Shown in pieces: positions 7,464 to 15,487 of a stretch of DNA of 37,537 nt (the first letter of the stretch is position 1; every line of letters starts with the position of its first letter). The stretch is taken from contig JACQQK010000115.1 of assembly GCA_016207065.1 (NCBI GenBank), forward strand, positions 1 through 37,537, read 5' to 3'. Source of the stretch: Nitrospinota bacterium (GTDB lineage: Bacteria > Nitrospinota > Nitrospinia > Nitrospinales > JACRGP01). The position numbers were made by a program, and so were the translations under genes. The notes under the pieces are model-generated. The model was given only the letters and a program-made list of their open reading frames with translations, did not search any database and was not told where the DNA came from.

Positions 7464-10043
7464 TCATTCCGCCCGGACGGATTTCGCCGGTTCCAGGCGG
7501 GCCGCCAGCCGCGCCGGATACAAGCCCGCCAGAAAAGACGCCAGCCAGAACAACGCCGTCGCTCCCGCGATATAAGCGTAGGGGAAATGGACCTGGATGG
7601 TCCAGCCGAACGATTGCTTGTTGATCACGAAGATAAGGATGTAGGACACGGCGATCCCCGCGGTAAGGCCGATGGCCAGCCCGATCAGTCCCAAAATGCC
7701 CGCCTCGATCAACACGATCCGTTTCACCTGCGCCGCGAACGCCCCGGCGAACCGTAAAATGCCGATTTCGCGCTTGCGCTCGAGGACCAGGGAAACGAGC
7801 GTGTTGAAAAGGCCGAGGACCGCGACCCCGATGGCGATGATCTCCAGGGAGTAGGTGATGGCGAAGGTCTTGTCGAAAATCTCCAGGACCTCCTTTTTCA
7901 GTTCCGCATTGGAACGGACGAGAATTTTATGGTCGCGGCCCACGGTCCGCGCGATTTCCCCGCGCACGTCGTTCAACCGCGCCGGGTCGTCGAGGTAGAC
8001 CGCGAAGCTGTTGATGCTGGAGTCGTTGTAGTACTTGGTATAAGTCGCCCGGTCGAGGACGATGTAGCCGCGTTCCTGGGAGTAGTCGTAATAGACCCCT
8101 GCGATCTCCAGGTCCAGCTTGCCGTTGGGCGTGTCCAGAAGCAGACGGTCGCCGGGGTTTTTACGATGTTTGAGGGAAAAAGGCTCCGACACCAGCGCGC
8201 GGTTTTTCCCGGCCATCCATCGGTCGAGTTCCCGCGCGGGCGGGCCGGATTTGATGGCCAGGTTCCCGTATTGCGACAGGGTCTTGAAATCGCCGGAAGC
8301 CAGGATGGCGGGTTCGTCGTCGTAGGAGATATCGACGGCGCGGAAGAGGTCCACCCCGGCCACGCCGGGGACCTCGCGGAGACCGGCGGTCGAGCTTTCG
8401 GGCAGGGCGTACTGGTAGTCGAGGCGCGCCCCGCCGGCCGCGCGCGCGAACAGGTCGGCGCGCAACGTCTGGCCGATCCACACGACGACCGTCTGCCGGA
8501 AGCTGTGGACCATGATCCCCATGCTGATCGCCATCATGAAGGCGATGGCGAGGGACGAAACCGAGATCGAATTTCTCCCCACGTTTTGGGCCAGGTTCAT
8601 GCAGGCCACCAAACCCTCCCCGCCGAACAACTTTTTGCAGGTCCCGCGCAGGCGGTCCCGGGCGGCGAGCAGGATGGACGGGGCCAGCAGGGAAAATCCC
8701 AGGATGAGCAGAAACACCGCGAAGAACCCGAAATAAGGGAAACGGCCGACCGGAGGGAACAGGCAGAAGATCCCCGCAAGCAGGACGGTCGATATCCCGG
8801 CCGCGGTCAAACGACGGTTGCCCCGGTAAACCTTGAGGTCGTAACTGCCCCTGCGCATGACCAGGGTCGGGGGAGTCGTCGCGGCGTCGTAAGCGGGGAT
8901 GATCGCGGACAGGAACGACAACCCCAGGCCCAGGAAAAAATACGGCCTGGCCTGGGTCCAATGAAAAGGCAGTTCCGCGACGTTGGCCGGGACGTACAGG
9001 TTGTTCACGGTGACGGCGACCGCTTTCAGCGCGAAGCGCGCGAAGTAGTAGCCGAGGCCGATTCCCAGGAGCGACCCGGCGGCTCCCACCACGCCCGCCT
9101 CCATGAAAAAGATCGCGGCGACCAGCCCGCGCCCGGCGCCCATGGCCCGCAGGACGCCGATCTCAGAACGGCGGCGGACCGCGGACAGCGCCACCATGTT
9201 GTAGATCAAGTAGAGGGCCACCAGCAGGGCGACGAACCCGAGGGCGGAGAGGTTGTATTGGAACGCCCTCAGCATTTTTTCCACCTGCTGGTTCTTGCGT
9301 TGCGGCCGGTCGACGCGCAGGAAGTCCGGAAGGGCCTGGGAAATCCGGCCCCGCACCCGGTCGAAGTCGCGGTCCTTGAGGAATGCCGCGTCGATGCGGT
9401 CAAGCTTGCCGATCTTGCCGAACGCCAGTTGCGCCGCGGCGATGTCCATCAACGCGAAGTTGCCGTTCAAGGCCTTGGCGAGGCCCTTGCTTTCGAGGAT
9501 GGCGTTGACGTTCAGGAGCTTTTCGGAGCCGTTGATCGCGAGCCGGATTTTGTCCCCCGGCTTGAAATGCGTTCCGGGAATGAATTTCTCGGGCAGGATG
9601 ACGCCCGCGGGGTCCAGGACCAGGGGAATGAAACCTTTGAGGTCCCGCCCGGCGGTTTTCAGGGAAAAGTCGCGGATGCCCGTGTCTTGAAGCAGGTCGA
9701 CGCCCAGGATCTCCACCGTCTCGCCGGTCTCCGGTTCCACGCCGTGCCCTTCGATGACGGGATAAACCTTGATCCATTCGCGGAACCGCAGGAGGTCGGC
9801 GAAATATTTTTCGTCGAAAGCCAGTCCCTCCGCGTGGACGACCGCGTCGGCCCGGCCGACCACGAGGTCGACGCTTTCCTTGAAGGAGGCCATGGTCTGC
9901 CGGTTGGCGAGTTGAATGCTCAGGAAGACCGAGACGCCCACGGCCACGCCGAATACCGCGATGCCTGCGCGGAAGGGGTCCCGCAAAATGGGACGGATGA
10001 CGAGCGCCCCGAAAAGGTCTTTAAAAAGGCTCAGGAATTTCAT
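7464..10043 (-). CDS. ABC transporter permease with two FtsX/MacB-type modules
   Basis: This is an 859-residue inner-membrane protein. An N-terminal membrane helix (FRAGIAVFGVAVGVSVFLS) precedes a MacB-like periplasmic domain. Next comes a first FtsX core at about 265-345 (RRRSEIGVLRAMGA, the coupling helix), three more helices and a second periplasmic domain. A C-terminal FtsX core ends the protein (ERKREIGILRFAGA, then two long helices). This two-module plan is that of permeases that work with a LolD-like ATPase in lipoprotein, peptide or lipid export. No ATPase or adaptor gene is present in the window, so the partner must be elsewhere and the substrate is unknown. It converges on recJ and diverges from the CysQ-like gene. 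Confidence 0.9.
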   Translation of the reverse strand: MKFLSLFKDLFGALVIRPILRDPFRAGIAVFGVAVGVSVFLSIQLANRQTMASFKESVDLVVGRADAVVHAEGLAFDEKYFADLLRFREWIKVYPVIEGHGVEPETGETVEILGVDLLQDTGIRDFSLKTAGRDLKGFIPLVLDPAGVILPEKFIPGTHFKPGDKIRLAINGSEKLLNVNAILESKGLAKALNGNFALMDIAAAQLAFGKIGKLDRIDAAFLKDRDFDRVRGRISQALPDFLRVDRPQRKNQQVEKMLRAFQYNLSALGFVALLVALYLIYNMVALSAVRRRSEIGVLRAMGAGRGLVAAIFFMEAGVVGAAGSLLGIGLGYYFARFALKAVAVTVNNLYVPANVAELPFHWTQARPYFFLGLGLSFLSAIIPAYDAATTPPTLVMRRGSYDLKVYRGNRRLTAAGISTVLLAGIFCLFPPVGRFPYFGFFAVFLLILGFSLLAPSILLAARDRLRGTCKKLFGGEGLVACMNLAQNVGRNSISVSSLAIAFMMAISMGIMVHSFRQTVVVWIGQTLRADLFARAAGGARLDYQYALPESSTAGLREVPGVAGVDLFRAVDISYDDEPAILASGDFKTLSQYGNLAIKSGPPARELDRWMAGKNRALVSEPFSLKHRKNPGDRLLLDTPNGKLDLEIAGVYYDYSQERGYIVLDRATYTKYYNDSSINSFAVYLDDPARLNDVRGEIARTVGRDHKILVRSNAELKKEVLEIFDKTFAITYSLEIIAIGVAVLGLFNTLVSLVLERKREIGILRFAGAFAAQVKRIVLIEAGILGLIGLAIGLTAGIAVSYILIFVINKQSFGWTIQVHFPYAYIAGATALFWLASFLAGLYPARLAARLEPAKSVRAE

Positions 10044-10148
10044 GGGCAGGCGGCGGAGCCGGGAAAATACGCGACACGGGAAGCTCCTGTTGATATCATG
10101 TGGGCGGGAAGACGGCCCAAGGGCGCCCGCCCGGAACCGGAGTCAATC

Positions 10149-10952
10149 ATGGAAAACGCGTCGATCATGATGGAACAGATCATGGAAATCGCCCGCGGGG
10201 CGGGAAAGATCCTCCTGGGCTATTACCGCTCCGGCGATCTGGGCGTGACAATCAAGGAAGACTTGTCCCCAGTGACCCAGGCCGACATCGCTTCCAACGA
10301 TTATATATGCGAATCCCTGGAAAAAAGTTTTAAAGTTTCGACCGTGTCCGAGGAGTCCGAGGTCGCCTACGAGGAACGGAAGGACTGGGAGGAGTTTTTC
10401 CTGATCGACCCTCTGGACGGCACGAAGGACTTCATCGCCGGGAACGACGAGTTCACGATCAATATTGCGTTGATAAAAGACCGGCGGCCCGTTTTGGGGG
10501 CGATTTACGTCCCCGCCCTCGACGAGCTGTTTTACGGGGAGGAAGGCAAGGGGGCTTATTATCTGCGGGCCGGGGACGGGCCCGTCCGTCTGCCCATGTA
10601 CCGTCTCGCCGAATACACCATCGCCCGAAGCTGGCATCACGATTCCCCGGCGATCGAGCGGTTCGCGCGCCTGAATGCCATCGCGCAAAGCCGCACCATG
10701 AGTTCGGCCATCCGTTTTCCCCGGCTGGCGCAGGGGGTCGTGAACGTCTATGCCGGGCTCAACCGCTCCAAGGAATGGGACACGGCCGCGGGACATGTCC
10801 TCGGCAAGGAAAGCGGTTGCCGTATCGTGGACCTCGCGACCCGGGCCGAGCCCGTCTACAACAAGCCCGACATCGAGAACAACCCGTTCGTCGCCTGTTC
10901 GGGCGATGTGGACCTGGATAAGCTGGTCTTCCCCGAAGATGCCGGCGAATGA
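10149..10952 (+). CDS. cysQ: 3'(2'),5'-bisphosphate nucleotidase CysQ / inositol monophosphatase family
   Basis: This 267-residue Mg-dependent phosphatase carries the family metal-binding residues: SEESE around 70, DPLDGTKDF around 97 and EWDTAAGH near the C-terminus. CysQ members hydrolyse PAP/PAPS; related inositol phosphatases share the fold, so the substrate is inferred from overall resemblance. The ORF track joins it to a 740-codon antisense frame over the permease. The real start is ATG 10149, with CCGGAG about 7 bases upstream. Confidence 0.88.
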   Translation: MENASIMMEQIMEIARGAGKILLGYYRSGDLGVTIKEDLSPVTQADIASNDYICESLEKSFKVSTVSEESEVAYEERKDWEEFFLIDPLDGTKDFIAGNDEFTINIALIKDRRPVLGAIYVPALDELFYGEEGKGAYYLRAGDGPVRLPMYRLAEYTIARSWHHDSPAIERFARLNAIAQSRTMSSAIRFPRLAQGVVNVYAGLNRSKEWDTAAGHVLGKESGCRIVDLATRAEPVYNKPDIENNPFVACSGDVDLDKLVFPEDAGE

Positions 10953-10954
10953 CC

Positions 10955-11066
10955 GTCCCCAGCGCGGCGCTGGACCCAACGGGCTCGATCCGGATGGCGG
11001 ACAAACGCCGCCTCGGCGCCAGCGCGAGGCGGAATTATCCGCGGCGATACGCCGCTGGCCGGACGG
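10955..11066. repeat. Family A repeat, copy with separated half-elements
   Basis: A CCAGCGCGGCGCTGG hairpin, a 30-base interval, then CCGCCTCGGCGCCAGCGCGAGGCGG and a GCGGCG...CGCCGC stem. It fills the space between the CysQ-like gene and the convergent membrane-protein gene and touches the latter's stop codon. Confidence 0.65.
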
Positions 11067-11615
11067 TCAGCGTTTTTGCGGGTGTTTGAACTGGTAGTAA
11101 CGGAAACCTCCCGCCATCGCCATAACGCTCGTCACCAGGAAAATCGCCAGCCCGCCCGCCGCGACGCAGGCCAGGGAAAGCGGGACATTCTCCAACAACC
11201 AACTGACGATTTCATGAAGCCCATACCAGGACTCGGGTTTTTGAAGCCAGGCCTGGAGGGCCGACCCTTCGAAAAAGTAGTCGAACAAGGCCAGCAGGGG
11301 CAGTTGGGACCAAACCCCGTCTCTCAACCAGAGAACGGCCTGATAGGCCGTCACGCCGATGCCGGAAAGAAAGACCATGCCTGACAGGAACAAAGCCGTC
11401 GCGCTCATCCCGCCGAAGATAAAATCCAGCGCCGAGAGTTTCCCGTAAAAGCCTCGCGTTTCTTCCATGGTTTTGGCAAACGCTTTTTCAGCGAGGATTT
11501 CGAAAGTCTTTTTCATCCCCCAAAGGTAGTTTCCGGCGTTGTCGAGAAAAGCGAGAATTTGTTCGGCCCTTTGGGCCCCCGTATTTTCAAAATCCGTGTT
11601 TTTGCTTGCCGTCAT
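11067..11615 (-). CDS. Uncharacterised membrane protein
   Basis: I do not recognise this 182-residue protein. An N-terminal amphipathic, charged region of about 60 residues precedes hydrophobic stretches near FIFGGMSATALFLSGMVFL and a C-terminal helix (LACVAAGGLAIFLVTSVMAMA). The protein ends with a short basic tail (FKHPQKR). The start is set at MTASKNT because AAAGGAGGGAG lies just upstream; the track's start 10 codons earlier reads through that site. It lies 75 bases downstream of the truncated thioredoxin-CcdA gene on the same strand and may be co-transcribed. A family A repeat touches its stop codon. Confidence 0.65.
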   Translation of the reverse strand: MTASKNTDFENTGAQRAEQILAFLDNAGNYLWGMKKTFEILAEKAFAKTMEETRGFYGKLSALDFIFGGMSATALFLSGMVFLSGIGVTAYQAVLWLRDGVWSQLPLLALFDYFFEGSALQAWLQKPESWYGLHEIVSWLLENVPLSLACVAAGGLAIFLVTSVMAMAGGFRYYQFKHPQKR

Positions 11616-11690
11616 GATTTTTTCTCCCTCCTTTGAAGGTTCCATTCCACGGAACGGTTAAATGTGAACGTCCTCTTCATCTTCATTGTA

Positions 11691-12674
11691 TCAATTCTCC
11701 CGGGCGATTTGGGGCCGACCCTCCCCGGCTAGAGGAACCCGGGTTGTTTCGGTTTCCGATTCGCCGTTTTCCGGGATGGACAGGCTCGGCCCTTTCCCAA
11801 AAAAGAAATAATCCTTGATGTTGACCAGGGCGAGGGTCGCGGCGACGGCCCCGGCAAGGACGGTGACGGCTTTTAATTCTCCCATGAGCAAAAACACGTT
11901 CAGCCACGCGGCCATGAAAATGAAATAAACGAGCCCGGAGAAGAGCACGAAGGTCCCGCCGATGAACGCCATTTTCGCCCGGCTCCGCGTGTGGACCAGC
12001 AGGCTCAACAGAAACAACAGGACGAAAAAGGCGCAGGGATTGAACGCGTCCATCCCGGCGACGATCAGGGGCAGGGCCGGAAGAGAGAGCGCGGAAGGGT
12101 CGATCTGTCCCATGAAGGGCAGGACAAGCGGAGTTTTTCCCGCGTCCGGCAGAGGTTTCCCCGACCCGGATGAAACGTTCGCGAGGAGGTTTTGCCTGCA
12201 GACGAGGAGTTGGTTTTTCAGAAAAACGCCGGCGTTGCGCTCGTCGTCATACCCGGCGTGAAGACGTTCGCAGAACAGGAAGGCGGGGACGGATTTCGCT
12301 TTCTCCCCAAGGGCCGAGGCGATTTTCAGATACAGTTCGGCGTTTTCGCGCGACTCGCCAAGTTCGAGGGAGTGGACGGCGAGCCAGGGATACGCGGACC
12401 GGAGGGACTCGACGAAAGGCTTGGCGCGCAGGCAGTGCGGACATTTGCCCGACCAGAAAAAATACAAATGGATTTTCGTCCCCTCTTCCGGCGAGGCGGC
12501 GTACCACCCTTCCCAGCCGGGCGGTTTGCCCTCCGGGAGAGGAAGTCCGGCGGCTTCCGCGCCGGGAACGGCCGGCGCGGGGAACCACGACAGCATTCCC
12601 GCAAGGAGCGCCGCGATAAGAAACGGGACTTGGCGGAGGAAACCGCCGGACAAAAAAACGGGGGAACTGGACAT
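11691..12674 (-). CDS. Thioredoxin-like/CcdA-like fusion with a shortened membrane domain
   Basis: The 327-residue protein starts with a hydrophobic signal/anchor. A periplasmic thioredoxin-like domain follows with a CPHC motif at about 78-81 and a cis-proline SVP near 128. A DsbD/CcdA-like membrane part begins with the typical MDAFNPCAFF (Cys about 214). Only about three membrane helices follow. After NIKDYFFFGKGPSLSIP the chain turns into a short polar tail and ends, whereas related fusions continue with further helices and a second cysteine. The sequence after the stop does not visibly encode the missing part. It may be a truncated relic or a real half-size reductase. Confidence 0.75.
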   Translation of the reverse strand: MSSSPVFLSGGFLRQVPFLIAALLAGMLSWFPAPAVPGAEAAGLPLPEGKPPGWEGWYAASPEEGTKIHLYFFWSGKCPHCLRAKPFVESLRSAYPWLAVHSLELGESRENAELYLKIASALGEKAKSVPAFLFCERLHAGYDDERNAGVFLKNQLLVCRQNLLANVSSGSGKPLPDAGKTPLVLPFMGQIDPSALSLPALPLIVAGMDAFNPCAFFVLLFLLSLLVHTRSRAKMAFIGGTFVLFSGLVYFIFMAAWLNVFLLMGELKAVTVLAGAVAATLALVNIKDYFFFGKGPSLSIPENGESETETTRVPLAGEGRPQIAREN

Positions 12675-12774
12675 GGAATTCTCCTGATGGAGAAAACTCC
12701 AGACGCCTACGACGGGTTTTCAACCCGAAAGAGCCAGACCCAAGGACAGATGCGCGCGTCGGCCGGACGCGTCG

Positions 12775-13158
12775 TCATGGCATATCGCCAAACACCTTCA
12801 TTTTCATGGCGCGGGTGGAACCGTTGGGATATGTGACCTTGCCGTCCACCAGCATATTATGAAGAAACTTGCCCTCCTGGACCGTCCCGTCTTGGAACCG
12901 CTTGGTCCCGTTGACCAGCATGTTGTTCTTAAACCAGCCTTCGAAGACGTCGCCGTTGGGGAAAACGGCTTTCCCCTTGATCAGTTCGCCGTTCCAAAAG
13001 CGGCCCTCCATGCTTCCGGCGCTGTCCTTGAGGACCAACTTTCCCTCGCCGCCGACGCAATCGCCTTCGACGCAAACGTATTCCGCCCGCGCCTCGCCGC
13101 ATAGCAGGATAACGGCGGCGATCAATTGAACAAGGGTTAGCGCCATGATGTGTCTCAT
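12775..13158 (-). CDS. Secreted MORN-repeat-like protein
   Basis: This 127-residue protein has a signal peptide (MRHIMALTLVQLIAAVILLCGEARA) followed by a small Cys pair (YVCVEGDCVGG). Several MORN-type repeats then follow, each with a core like G-x-F-x-NG-x-x-x-G-x-x-x-F/YPNGD-x-x-G. In bacteria such repeats often serve as small beta-rich binding or structural modules; the role here is unknown. The start at MRHIM is chosen because TTGGAG lies upstream and it gives a clean signal peptide; the track's start adds 20 unlikely residues. Confidence 0.75.
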   Translation of the reverse strand: MRHIMALTLVQLIAAVILLCGEARAEYVCVEGDCVGGEGKLVLKDSAGSMEGRFWNGELIKGKAVFPNGDVFEGWFKNNMLVNGTKRFQDGTVQEGKFLHNMLVDGKVTYPNGSTRAMKMKVFGDMP

Positions 13159-13258
13159 CCGGTTCTCCAAGTTGGGTATGAAGACATCATAATCGAGTTC
13201 ATCCGGCGAGGCAAACATTAAAGGTCCGGGGCGCCGTAGTGATGACCCTTCGCGACCG

Positions 13259-13324
13259 CCGGAACGCGATTTCCGCCTCGGCGTCAGCCGGGGGCGGCGT
13301 CAAGTCCAGCGGCACGCTGGACGG
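13259..13324. repeat. Family A repeat
   Basis: Same order as copy 1: CCGGAACGCGATTTCCGCCTCGGCGTC lead-in, a GGGGGCGGCGTC stem, then TCCAGCGGCACGCTGGA. It lies in the 325-base interval upstream of coaX. Confidence 0.75.
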
Positions 13325-13398
13325 AGAGCCTCCGCCGGCTATCAGCTCGACTCGGATTGCCGTCGATGATCGCTTGAGCGCGGAGCAAGCCCGGCCTG

Positions 13399-13422
13399 TT
13401 GGGTCCAGCGGCACGCTGGGAT
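13399..13422. repeat. Family A half-element next to the coaX promoter
   Basis: GTCCAGCGGCACGCTGG is identical to the second hairpin of the copy 75 bases upstream. It abuts the predicted coaX -35 box. Confidence 0.6.
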
Positions 13423-13450
13423 TGCCAATCGGTCGCGCCTCTGCTATTTT
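13422..13450 (+). promoter_or_regulatory. Predicted promoter of coaX
   Basis: TTGCCA (13422-13427) is separated by 17 bases from TATTTT (13445-13450), and TGC directly before the -10 box makes it an extended -10. The expected start near 13457 leaves a leader of about 27 bases carrying GGAAGGA before the coaX ATG. The -35 box directly abuts a family A repeat half-element. Confidence 0.6.
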
Positions 13451-13483
13451 AGGTTCAAAAAAAGCCCAAACGGAAGGAAACGT

Positions 13484-14284
13484 ATGTTACTCGCAATCGA
13501 CGTCGGCAACTCGAACAACGTGATCGGTCTGTTTCTCGACGATAAACTCTTGACCCACTGGCGCATCCGCACCGAGTGGAACCGGACGGCGGATGAATAC
13601 TGGGTCCTGATCAAGGAGTTCATCATGTTGAACAAGGCCGACGCCGAGACGATCGACGCCATCGTGATTTCCTGCGTGGTCCCTCCCTTGATCCCCATTC
13701 TGGAGGAGATGTCGCGCAAGTATTTTTCCTGCGTCCCGCTGATCGTGGGGCCGGGGATCAAGACCGGCCTTCCCATCCTGTACCGCAACCCGGCGGAGGT
13801 GGGGGCCGACCGCATCGTCAACGCCGTGGCGGGTTTTGAGAAATACGGAGGCCCCTTGATCATCGTCGATTTCGGCACGGCCACCACCTTCGACGCCGTG
13901 TCCAAAAAGGGCGAGTACCTGGGCGGGGCGATTTTCCCCGGCGTCCAGATTTCCCTCGAGGCGTTGTTCAGAAACACCGCGAAGCTTCCCAGGGTGGATT
14001 TGACCGCGCCGGGGCAGGCGATAGGCAAGTCCACGGTGGAGAGCATCCAGTCCGGAGCGGTTTACGGGTTTGTGGGGATGATCGATTCGATGGTCGCGCG
14101 GTTCCGCGACGAGTTGGGGCAGAAGGCCCGCGCCATCGCCACGGGGGGCAACGGCCAGTTGATCGCTTCCAAGACGGAAACCATCGAGATCTTCGACCCG
14201 TTCCTGACCCTCGAGGGGTTGCGTATTTTATACGAAAAAAACCGGCCGTCCGCTCATGGGAAAAAACCCGACACGGCGGCTTGA
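13484..14284 (+). CDS. coaX: Type III pantothenate kinase
   Basis: This 266-residue enzyme phosphorylates pantothenate with ATP in the first committed step of coenzyme A synthesis. The ASKHA-fold markers are LLAIDVGNSNNVIGL (phosphate loop), the EVGADRIVNAV pantothenate-binding segment, VDFGTATTFDAV, GGAIFPGVQISLEAL and the late ATGGNGQLI. Type III enzymes need a monovalent cation and are not feedback-inhibited by CoA. A GGAAGGA Shine-Dalgarno is well placed. Confidence 0.97.
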   Translation: MLLAIDVGNSNNVIGLFLDDKLLTHWRIRTEWNRTADEYWVLIKEFIMLNKADAETIDAIVISCVVPPLIPILEEMSRKYFSCVPLIVGPGIKTGLPILYRNPAEVGADRIVNAVAGFEKYGGPLIIVDFGTATTFDAVSKKGEYLGGAIFPGVQISLEALFRNTAKLPRVDLTAPGQAIGKSTVESIQSGAVYGFVGMIDSMVARFRDELGQKARAIATGGNGQLIASKTETIEIFDPFLTLEGLRILYEKNRPSAHGKKPDTAA

Positions 14285-14369
14285 TCGTCCGCGCGCCGGA
14301 ACGCGTTTTGCCGGCGGACGTTCCGTCCGTCCGGGAAGGACGGTTTCCCTGGAGTCGGGAGAAAAACAA

Positions 14370-14450
14370 CGCCGGCTTTCCTTCCTGGGGGAGAGAGTTT
14401 CAACTCAGGAATGGGAGGAGGCCTGAGTAAGAAATTCGGGAAAGCCGGCG
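14370..14450. other. Long imperfect stem-loop between coaX and the TusA-like gene (candidate structured RNA or bidirectional terminator)
   Basis: A perfect 12-base inverted repeat (CGCCGGCTTTCC at 14370-14381 and GGAAAGCCGGCG at 14439-14450) encloses a second perfect 7-base hairpin (ACTCAGG at 14403-14409, CCTGAGT at 14422-14428). A TTTC/GAAA extension lengthens the inner stem. The apical loop is purine-rich (AATGGGAGGAGG). It lies between two convergent genes with no obvious T-run, so it is not a standard intrinsic terminator. Confidence 0.45.
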
Positions 14451-14468
14451 CTTGGGAGAAGGGCCGGG

Positions 14469-14717
14469 TTATTTCCTCGTTTTCGGCGCGTCTTTCTTGA
14501 TGAACAGCCGCGTCATCCGGTAGTCTTCGTCGATGTCCGAGGTTTTATATCCTTTGGACGAGGCCCACCTTTTAAAGTCGTCCGTAAAATTCTTTTTCTT
14601 GTCCAGGATGATTTCGAGGATGCCGTTCCTGTCGATGTCCCGGCACGCTTTGCTCGCCAGGTCCATGGCGTTGAAGAAGGAAAGACCGCGGATGTCCAAT
14701 GTCTTGAAAAATGTCAT
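14469..14717 (-). CDS. TusA/SirA-like protein lacking the catalytic cysteine
   Basis: This 82-residue protein follows the TusA pattern along its length: TLDIRGLS at the start, an alpha-1 helix (AMDLASKACRDI), GILEIILDKK on the second strand, then DDFKRWASSKGYKT and a final RLFIKK strand. In TusA the position after LDxxGLx is CPxP, whose Cys carries the persulfide; here it reads SFFNAM. It therefore cannot act as a conventional sulfur carrier. The start is set at MTFFKT with GGAGG upstream and the exact family length. A regulatory or binding role is inference. Confidence 0.65.
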   Translation of the reverse strand: MTFFKTLDIRGLSFFNAMDLASKACRDIDRNGILEIILDKKKNFTDDFKRWASSKGYKTSDIDEDYRMTRLFIKKDAPKTRK

Positions 14718-15038
14718 GATGCGAAATACCTCCGTTGCGGGATTGAAAGGGCAAGGGAAACGGTCCAAATATTTCCGCTCATTTTAAAGAGCGAAGATTA
14801 AACGGAAGTTAATGGTTTATTAAAGTATTTTAATTTTTCAGGTCATTTATGTGTATGTTCGGGCAACATAAATGGCTTGAGGAACGCTTTTGTCTTTGCG
14901 GGAAAACATGCTAGCTGATTGTTTTTATTGGTTTTAATTTTTGTTTGTTTTTCGCCGGGGTTTAAATATTTGAGAACGCCCGGGTTCCCTTGTAAAATTA
15001 GGATGTTTCCCGGAAATTACGCGCCGCCGTGGCGATCG
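14718..15038. other. AT-rich intergenic region with one inverted repeat
   Basis: This stretch between the TusA-like gene and a family A repeat is clearly more AT-rich than its surroundings, especially 14770-14960. It contains no convincing ORF. It holds one perfect 9-base inverted repeat, CATTTATGT (14844-14852) and ACATAAATG (14866-14874), separated by 13 bases. It probably carries promoters for the flanking genes, but I could not assign a convincing -35/-10 pair. Confidence 0.5.
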
Positions 15039-15107
15039 CCGGAAAAAGGTTCCCGCCCCGGCGTCAGCGCGAGGCGGCGTTGGATCCAAACGGCGCGTTG
15101 GCCGGGC
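15039..15107. repeat. Family A repeat, last copy in window
   Basis: CCGGAAAAAGGTTCCCGCCCCGG lead-in, GCGAGGCGGCGTTGGATCC and CAAACGGCGCGTTGG. It produces the false N-terminal extension of the 15134 gene in the ORF track. No further copies are seen to its right. Confidence 0.7.
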
Positions 15108-15133
15108 AAGCGTTTTTCAGGAGGATTGCGATC

Positions 15134-15430
15134 ATGGAGTTTAATTTCGCCGACTTTGAGAAAGAGTTTAACGAGAGGTATAAAAAATACAAAAAACCGC
15201 CCGAGGAACTTGTGAAGAAATGGGAGGAGAACAGCAAAAAGTTCCGGGACGACCTGCTGGACGCGGAGTTTATCAAGGAAGTGGCCGCGACCGAAATCGA
15301 CGAGATGGAGTACAAATTGTTGCACACGGCCCTTTTGTCCATCATCCCCGATTTGCAGACGCAAATCGATTTGTTGCGGGAACGGATCGAGAAGCTCGAG
15401 TCTCAAAAAGGCGACAGGCCGCTCGAGTAG
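15134..15430 (+). CDS. Small charged helical protein of unknown function
   Basis: This 98-residue protein is not recognised. It is very rich in Glu and Lys and looks almost entirely helical, ending in a leucine-spaced stretch (LQTQIDLLRERIEKLESQ) that could form a coiled coil. The start is ATG 15134 with CAGGAGG upstream; the ORF track's extra 35 residues translate a family A repeat. It is 57 bases before the first LRR gene and may be its operon partner. Confidence 0.65.
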   Translation: MEFNFADFEKEFNERYKKYKKPPEELVKKWEENSKKFRDDLLDAEFIKEVAATEIDEMEYKLLHTALLSIIPDLQTQIDLLRERIEKLESQKGDRPLE

Positions 15431-15487
15431 CGCGCGGCATCCGCGGTCCTGACGACATTCGTTCGTCAAGTTTTAGAGGAATGAGCC

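Noticed and set aside
7929-10952. 1007-residue plus-strand ORF
   Set aside because: Its first 740 codons are antisense to the well-supported FtsX permease and look like a GC-codon shadow; only the last part (from 10149) is the real CysQ-like gene.
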